In this document: positions 59,694 to 64,000 of the stretch, one piece after another | Layout: every line of letters begins with the position of its first letter | Numbering within the stretch: the first letter of the stretch is position 1 | Assembly (NCBI RefSeq): GCF_900100795.1 | Contig: NZ_FNCO01000009.1 | Span: 62,001 to 126,000 of the forward strand | DNA: 64,000 nt | From: Pseudomonas abietaniphila | GTDB taxonomy: Bacteria; Pseudomonadota; Gammaproteobacteria; Pseudomonadales; Pseudomonadaceae | Direction: 5' to 3' | The notes under the pieces: generated by a model | Databases searched by the model: none | Told to the model about the DNA's origin: nothing | Seen by the model: the letters and a program-made list of their open reading frames with translations, nothing else | Position numbers and translations under genes: made by a program

Positions 59694-60563
59694 TTAACGG
59701 CTTATCCCATTGGCCTTGAAAAGCCACTCGAATGCCTGCTCCAGCGTTGGCGCAGGCGCCTGCACGGGGGTGGCGCTGATCTGGTCGGCCGTACGCTGGA
59801 ACAGGTCCCTGACGCCGGGAAGTACCGACACCGGCATGTCGGCGGCGCGCAGTTGGCGCTCAGCTTCTTCGATCTCTTTGAGGCGACGGGGCGCATGGAC
59901 GACGTGGGTGCGAATAAGGGCGCCGAGGAAGTCGCGCAGGCTGGCCTGATCGATATCGCTCAAAGCGTCGTGGAGCTTGTCAGTCACGCCCTGTTTTTCG
60001 GCGGCCATGAAGCACTCGATGGTCAGCGCTTCGAGACCTTTGGTGAACACGCTACGCAGGATTTTCAGCGCTGCTGCATCACCCGCTGCACCGTCTTCCA
60101 CGGGTTTGAGCGGCGCCCCTGCCGACGCGAACAGCTCGATAGCTCGATCAAGCCCTACGCCTGCACCGAGCAGGTTGGTTTTCTCGTGGGTCAGGGCAAT
60201 GGCGCCGAGGATAGCAACATCCACGTAGGCCACACCCCGTTGCGCCGCGTGGGACGCTGCGACACGGATCTGCGCCGGATCGGCGGTGGTCATGTCGATG
60301 AACAGCGCACTCTTTTGCAGACTGCCCAAGGCCTGTTCGGCGACCGCCAGGGAGACCGTCCCAAAGACGCAGGAGACGACCACATCGCAGGCTGGCACGA
60401 CCTCGGCAATGGACGTGGAGACGTTCAGCCCCAGCTCTGCCGCAAACGCCTGGGCGCGAGGAGACGGTTTCAAATCGCACAGCACGATGTCATGCCCTGC
60501 GGCCGACCACGGCTGTGCATACGTGAGACCGACTTCACCCGCTCCGATAATTCCGATTTTCAT
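59694..60563 (-). CDS. NAD(P)-dependent 3-hydroxyacid dehydrogenase-like protein (6-phosphogluconate dehydrogenase fold)
   Basis: A 289-residue protein with an N-terminal Rossmann domain (KIGIIGAGEVGLTYAQPWSA, residues 2-21; then DVVVSCVFGTVSLAVAEQAL) and a helical C-terminal DUF1932-type domain. The GAALKILRSVFTKGLEAL segment carries the lysine expected at the active site of beta-hydroxyacid dehydrogenases. The substrate is unknown. The start at 60563 is chosen because the longer frame upstream is the shadow of the RraA gene. It follows the RraA-family gene by 16 bases, so the two are co-transcribed in a catabolic operon. Confidence 0.87.
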   Translation of the reverse strand: MKIGIIGAGEVGLTYAQPWSAAGHDIVLCDLKPSPRAQAFAAELGLNVSTSIAEVVPACDVVVSCVFGTVSLAVAEQALGSLQKSALFIDMTTADPAQIRVAASHAAQRGVAYVDVAILGAIALTHEKTNLLGAGVGLDRAIELFASAGAPLKPVEDGAAGDAAALKILRSVFTKGLEALTIECFMAAEKQGVTDKLHDALSDIDQASLRDFLGALIRTHVVHAPRRLKEIEEAERQLRAADMPVSVLPGVRDLFQRTADQISATPVQAPAPTLEQAFEWLFKANGISR

Positions 60564-60579
60564 TGTTCTGGTTTCCGCT

Positions 60580-61206
60580 TCAGTGGGCCGCATAGGCGCC
60601 TTTGTAAGTGCCGGCGGCGATTTGCTCCAGCATCTCTGCTTCTTTTTGCTCGGTGGCCAGGCAGCGCTGCAACAGGCTTTCTGCCTGGGCTGCGGGAAAC
60701 GCGACGATGCCATCATGATCGCCCACGACGATGTCGCCCGGCGAGACCAGCATGCCGCCAATGCTGACCGGCACGTTGATTTCGCCGGGGCCGTTTTTGT
60801 AGGGGCCGCGATGGAAGCCTGCGCGGGCAAACATCGGGAATGCCCCCTTGCCGATGGTCGCCAGGTCACGAATGGCGCCGTCCACCACGACGCCGGCAGC
60901 ACCACGTTTTTCGGCGATTGCGGCCATGATGTCGCCCATCAACGCACGACTGACGTCGCCCCCGCCGTCGACTACCAGCACCTGGCCAGGGGTGAGAATT
61001 TCCAGCGCCTGATGAATCGCACGGTTATCGCCGCAAGGGACTTTCACGGTCAGGGCGATGCCGGCCATGGTGCCTTCGATGCGGTGAAATGGCTTGAGCC
61101 GCGCGCCGGGAAGGCGCTCCAGGCAGTCGCTGATGATTGAGGTCGAGGTGCGGGTGAAAGCCGCCAACAAGGTGCTGACTTCCAACGTTGAGGCGATAGC
61201 GTTCAT
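60580..61206 (-). CDS. RraA-family protein (HMG/CHA aldolase-like)
   Basis: A 208-residue protein of the RraA/class II aldolase-like family. Key segments are VLVVDGGGDVSRALMGDIMA, which forms the ligand pocket, and GVVVDGAIRDLATIG, whose Arg-Asp pair binds the metal and substrate pyruvoyl group in 4-hydroxy-4-methyl-2-oxoglutarate aldolases. The presence of a dehydrogenase and an anion-type MFS transporter nearby favours a catabolic aldolase or oxaloacetate decarboxylase over the RNase E inhibitor RraA. GAGGAA precedes the ATG. It shares an upstream element with the MFS gene at 62272. Confidence 0.87.
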   Translation of the reverse strand: MNAIASTLEVSTLLAAFTRTSTSIISDCLERLPGARLKPFHRIEGTMAGIALTVKVPCGDNRAIHQALEILTPGQVLVVDGGGDVSRALMGDIMAAIAEKRGAAGVVVDGAIRDLATIGKGAFPMFARAGFHRGPYKNGPGEINVPVSIGGMLVSPGDIVVGDHDGIVAFPAAQAESLLQRCLATEQKEAEMLEQIAAGTYKGAYAAH

Positions 61207-61257
61207 GGGTGTTCCTCAGATGGCTGATGTCTCTGAGAATAAAGGCGCCGTTAAATA

Positions 61258-61306
61258 GAAAAAGCGATATTATTTTATGGAAATACATTCCCATAAGGAA
61301 TATAGG
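61258..61306. promoter_or_regulatory. Divergent LysR/RraA promoter with shared element
   Basis: GAAAAAGCGATA at 61258-61269 also occurs at 63676-63687 before the MFS gene, each 50-60 bases from the start of a minus-strand gene. Next to it TTATGG (61275-61280) and CCATAA (61291-61296) form an inverted repeat of the T-N11-A type used by LysR proteins. GGAATA follows in both copies. Binding by the LysR at 61306 is inferred. Confidence 0.65.
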
Positions 61307-62205
61307 TGATCACGCTTCGACAACTCACCGCGCTTCACTGGATCGAACGTCTTGGAACATTCGAACGCGCAGCCGAACATCTTCATACCACACAGTCCGC
61401 TATCTCCAAGCGAGTGCAGGAACTGGAGTCGACAACGGGTCTGCAACTCTTCGACCGATCGCAGCGCGGCGCACGGCTCACCGCCGCTGGCGAAGAACTC
61501 CTGATCATTGCTCGTGAAATACTCAGTCTTGCCGATCGAATCACCTCATTGAAAGACGGTACCCAAGTCATCACCCGACGCTTGAGGCTAGGTGTGACCG
61601 AACTCACCGCGCTCACCTGGCTGCCACGGCTGATCGCGCGGCTGGTAAAGGACTTTCCGGGGCTGACCGTCGAGCCTGAGGTCGACATGAGTCGCACCCT
61701 CCACGAAAAGCTCATGGACGATCTGGTCGACCTCATCATCATCCCCGACACCTTCACGGCGCCCGAGGTGACGGCCGTGCCCCTGGCCATCGTGGAAAAC
61801 GCCTGGATGGCAGCACCGGGGCTGATCGGGCATTCAGGTGTGGTGGGCCTGGCAGAGCTGGCCAAATACCCGGTGCTGGTGCAGGGCAAACGCTCGGGGT
61901 CGGGCCTGTTCGTCAACAAATGGCTGGGCGCGCTGGGCATCGACCTGCCCAAGACGCTGTCCTCCGACAGCCTCACGGCGATGCTCGGCCTGACCGCCGC
62001 CGGGTTGGGTGTGACCTATCTGCCGCTGGAATGCTTTCGTCCGCTGGTGGACGAAGGGAAGCTGACGATCATCAAGACCGACCCCGAATTGCCGCCGGTG
62101 CCGTACATGGCGATGTACCGAAATGACCGGCCCTCAGCGTTCGTCACTGAAGTGGCGTCTCGGGCCGTGGAGCTGTGCGATTTCTCGCGACAACTGCAGA
62201 GCTGA
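61306..62205 (+). CDS. LysR-family regulator of the RraA/MFS catabolic genes
   Basis: A 299-residue LysR protein with the helix-turn-helix at residues 1-60 (LRQLTALHWIERLGTFERAA, then TTQSAISKRVQELE) and an effector domain with VTELTALTWLPRLIARLVKD and LGLTAAGLGVTYLPLECF. The start is GTG at 61306 with AAGGA seven bases before it. It is divergent from the RraA operon and converges with the MFS gene. The same upstream element precedes both of those minus-strand units, so it probably controls both. The inducer is likely the transported organic acid. Confidence 0.9.
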   Translation: MITLRQLTALHWIERLGTFERAAEHLHTTQSAISKRVQELESTTGLQLFDRSQRGARLTAAGEELLIIAREILSLADRITSLKDGTQVITRRLRLGVTELTALTWLPRLIARLVKDFPGLTVEPEVDMSRTLHEKLMDDLVDLIIIPDTFTAPEVTAVPLAIVENAWMAAPGLIGHSGVVGLAELAKYPVLVQGKRSGSGLFVNKWLGALGIDLPKTLSSDSLTAMLGLTAAGLGVTYLPLECFRPLVDEGKLTIIKTDPELPPVPYMAMYRNDRPSAFVTEVASRAVELCDFSRQLQS

Positions 62206-62271
62206 CAAGGCGCACGGGCTGATGCACGTGCGCCTTGTTCGATTAGGCAGATAGGGAAAACGGCAGGCAGT

Positions 62272-63618
62272 TTACCGGGCAGCTTGCTGCTCGCTGAGGT
62301 CAACGGGTTCATGAATGGTGAGCACGAACATCAGCGCCGCCAGTGAACAGGCACCCAAAAAAAGGAACACTGCGGTCCAGCTATAGCTATCGAGCAGCAT
62401 GCCAGTGATCAGCGGCGCCATCGCCCCGCCCGCCTGCCCTGCGCTGTTGACCAGCGAGGCAGCGACCGGGTACGTCGTGCGCGTGGTAACGCCCATCGAA
62501 TACACCGAAAACGATGAGTAGCCGATGTTCAGCAAGAAACCGGTGCCAAACAGCAACAGGCTGACCGACAGCAGATCGTTGGGCGCGTAGACCAGCGCGA
62601 CCATCATCAGGCACGTGGCCACGGCGCTGATCATCATGGTCGGTTTTCTGCGACGGTCCAGAACGGTGTCGGACAGCCAGCCCCCCACGATGTTGCCCAA
62701 CACGCCGCCAGCAAACGGCAGCGAGGCGACGAAGCCGATCTGCATCAGTTCGAAGTGCTTCACCTCCCCCAGGTACTTCGGCAGCCAGGCCAGCAGCACA
62801 TTGACCACGCCGGTCATCAGCAAGTAGCCCAGCCCGCAGCCCCAGATATTCCACGACGCAAACACCGAGCGCGACGTGGCCAGTGGCGTCGTGTGTTTGT
62901 AACGCAGCAGTTTGTCCAGCGCGCCGAAGTTCTTGTGCACGCGTGCAACGCCCGTTTCGCTCTTGGTCTGATCCTCGATGTAGGTGGCTTCGGCCTCGTT
63001 GACCCGCTGCCCCGAACGTGGATCGTTGGGCACCAGCCACCACCAGATCAGCGCCATCAGAATTCCCGGGATGGCGAAGGCGAAGAACATCGTGCGCCAG
63101 CCATCGAACATGATCAGCGCAGCCCCAATGGGCGGCGCGATCACCGCCCCCATCTTCGCAGCCGACAGAAAAGCCCCGGTCGCCAGGCCCTTCTCACGGG
63201 CCGGAAACCAGCGGTTGATGGTACTGAGCATCGACAACGGCAGCGCAGCTTCGGCGATACCGAGGGCTGACCGGTAGATCTTGAGCAGCCCAAAGTTGTG
63301 CGCCGTGCCAATGAGCAGCGTGACAACCGACGTCAGGCCAATGGACACCGGCGCCACCAGACGCACGCCCACGCGGCTCAGCAAAAAGCCTGCGGGAATC
63401 TGCCCCAAGGAATAGAACAGGAAGAACGCGCTAACCAACAGCCCTGCCTGGGCGTTGGTCGCGCCGAACTCCTTCTGGATGTAGGGCAGCGCGATACCGA
63501 TGTTGGCCCGGTCGGCGGCGGCCAGCATGTAGACAAGGACGATAACCGACAGGACTACCCAGCGATATTTTGACCTGGCCGTTTGCACGGCGGTGTCCGT
63601 GGTGGCGATGGCAGGCAT
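62272..63618 (-). CDS. MFS transporter, anion:cation symporter type
   Basis: A 448-residue, twelve-helix transporter of the ACS group (phthalate, hexuronate, galactonate carriers). The N-terminal part reads YRWVVLSVIVLVYMLAAADR, then ANIGIALPYIQKEFG, the family signature. The loop 2-3 motif is GFLLSRVGVRLVAP and the central loop holds NDPRSGQRVNEAEA. The substrate should be an organic acid metabolised by the RraA-family protein and the dehydrogenase encoded upstream. GGGGGAG precedes the ATG at 63618; a longer in-frame opening at 63654 is not needed. Confidence 0.9.
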   Translation of the reverse strand: MPAIATTDTAVQTARSKYRWVVLSVIVLVYMLAAADRANIGIALPYIQKEFGATNAQAGLLVSAFFLFYSLGQIPAGFLLSRVGVRLVAPVSIGLTSVVTLLIGTAHNFGLLKIYRSALGIAEAALPLSMLSTINRWFPAREKGLATGAFLSAAKMGAVIAPPIGAALIMFDGWRTMFFAFAIPGILMALIWWWLVPNDPRSGQRVNEAEATYIEDQTKSETGVARVHKNFGALDKLLRYKHTTPLATSRSVFASWNIWGCGLGYLLMTGVVNVLLAWLPKYLGEVKHFELMQIGFVASLPFAGGVLGNIVGGWLSDTVLDRRRKPTMMISAVATCLMMVALVYAPNDLLSVSLLLFGTGFLLNIGYSSFSVYSMGVTTRTTYPVAASLVNSAGQAGGAMAPLITGMLLDSYSWTAVFLFLGACSLAALMFVLTIHEPVDLSEQQAAR

Positions 63619-63675
63619 GGCTCTCCCCCTTTTTATGTTTATTGGAGTGACCATGGTCGGGAATCAGCCATTGTA

Positions 63676-63723
63676 GAAAAAGCGATAAATTGGAAACCCC
63701 ATTCATTCCTTAAGAGAATAATT
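63676..63723 (-). promoter_or_regulatory. MFS-gene promoter with shared element
   Basis: GAAAAAGCGATA (63676-63687) repeats the element at 61258-61269, and CATTCC then GAGAATA follow, matching CATTCC and AGGAATA of the first copy. It starts 58 bases before the MFS start, the same position as in the RraA promoter (52 bases), so the two operons are probably co-regulated. Confidence 0.6.
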
Positions 63724-63787
63724 GGGCTAAGAGTCTCATCGATGCAGGGATAGCGCATAGCGCTAGACATCAAAATGACCGCGATCC

Positions 63788-64000
63788 TCAGTAACTTTGC
63801 CTCACCAGAAACACCACCATCCCAGCCATGCCACTGCCCATCAATACGGGAATGACCCCGCGCTTGTATTTGAACAGCGCGATGGCGGCGGCCAACGCGA
63901 TGATCACGCAGGCCCAGTCAACGCTTCCCGCCATGCCGGCCGGCCAGAACACGTGATACGCAAAGAACAGCGCAAGGTTCAGGATGACGCCGACAACAGC
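63788..64000 (-). CDS. ChrA-type chromate transporter, C-terminal end (cut by window edge)
   Basis: The minus-strand frame is open from the window edge to a stop at 63788-63790 and encodes the last 70 residues of a membrane protein. AVVGVILNLALFFAYHVFWP, a short loop, then VDWACVIIALAAAIALFKYK and GVIPVLMGSGMAGMVVFLVR form the closing helices of the CHR (ChrA) chromate-efflux family. The N-terminal half and its GGPAG motifs are outside the window. It may export chromate, but many CHR proteins have no proven substrate. Confidence 0.75.
   Translation of the reverse strand, partial: AVVGVILNLALFFAYHVFWPAGMAGSVDWACVIIALAAAIALFKYKRGVIPVLMGSGMAGMVVFLVRQSY

Overview
The window looks like a chromosomal segment of a Pseudomonas species. 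This is inferred from the roughly 60% GC coding style, Pseudomonas-typical families (a DUF3509-like protein, an OprI-type alanine-zipper lipoprotein, an Anr-type FNR regulator, the fused-permease 2-aminoethylphosphonate transporter) and many LysR regulators. No rRNA, tRNA, CRISPR array, prophage or intact insertion sequence was seen. Both edges cut genes: a GFA-family protein at the left and a ChrA-type chromate transporter at the right.

Region 1 (1-5.1 kb) holds small accessory genes: a SnoaL-like protein with a LysR, a TetR/glutathione-S-transferase pair with repeated palindromic operators, a GNAT acetyltransferase and a PliG-type lysozyme inhibitor. Between them lie broken genes: an aldo/keto reductase N-terminus, an unknown reading frame with an internal TGA, and an EAL-domain C-terminus.

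Region 2 (5.2-18.8 kb) is a phosphonate island. It contains a LysR and an EamA-type membrane protein, a three-gene 2-aminoethylphosphonate (AEP) ABC transporter, a LysR divergent from phnW-phnX, then an iron alcohol dehydrogenase, an organophosphate-type MFS transporter, a third LysR and a second, diverged phnX. PhnW and PhnX convert AEP to acetaldehyde and phosphate. The second set could feed another C2 phosphonate, such as 2-hydroxyethylphosphonate, into phosphonoacetaldehyde.

Region 3 (18.9-26.7 kb) has a small secreted protein, an amino-acid binding protein with an aspartoacylase-like enzyme and an RpiR regulator, a chemoreceptor, a DJ-1/PfpI protein and a dead GAF-PAS sensor gene.

Region 4 (26.8-51.1 kb) is a low-oxygen and stress island. 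It holds an ornithine decarboxylase, a P-type cation ATPase, acetate kinase, a PRC-barrel protein, a phosphoketolase/class I aldolase/phosphatase operon, two tandem-domain universal stress proteins, an Anr-like FNR regulator, two triple-BON proteins, a HlyD-RbbA-YhhJ transporter, a VIT/CCC1 transporter and small envelope proteins. FNR-type boxes (TTGAT-N4-ATCAA) precede the key operons. Phosphoketolase plus acetate kinase would yield ATP from sugar phosphates without respiration. Two small genes here share an almost duplicated promoter-leader.

Region 5 (51.4-57.0 kb) is a signalling cluster: a hybrid kinase/double receiver/LuxR protein with a degraded ATPase domain, an unknown 142-residue protein translationally coupled to a KaiC-like double ATPase, and a GGDEF-histidine kinase fusion. 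No KaiA or KaiB is present. This is the best candidate here for an undescribed system.

Region 6 (57-64 kb) has a DUF3509-like gene, a short-chain dehydrogenase, a decayed old-yellow-enzyme gene, and a catabolic unit (3-hydroxyacid-type dehydrogenase, RraA-family protein, LysR, MFS transporter) whose two operons share an upstream element, followed by the partial chrA.
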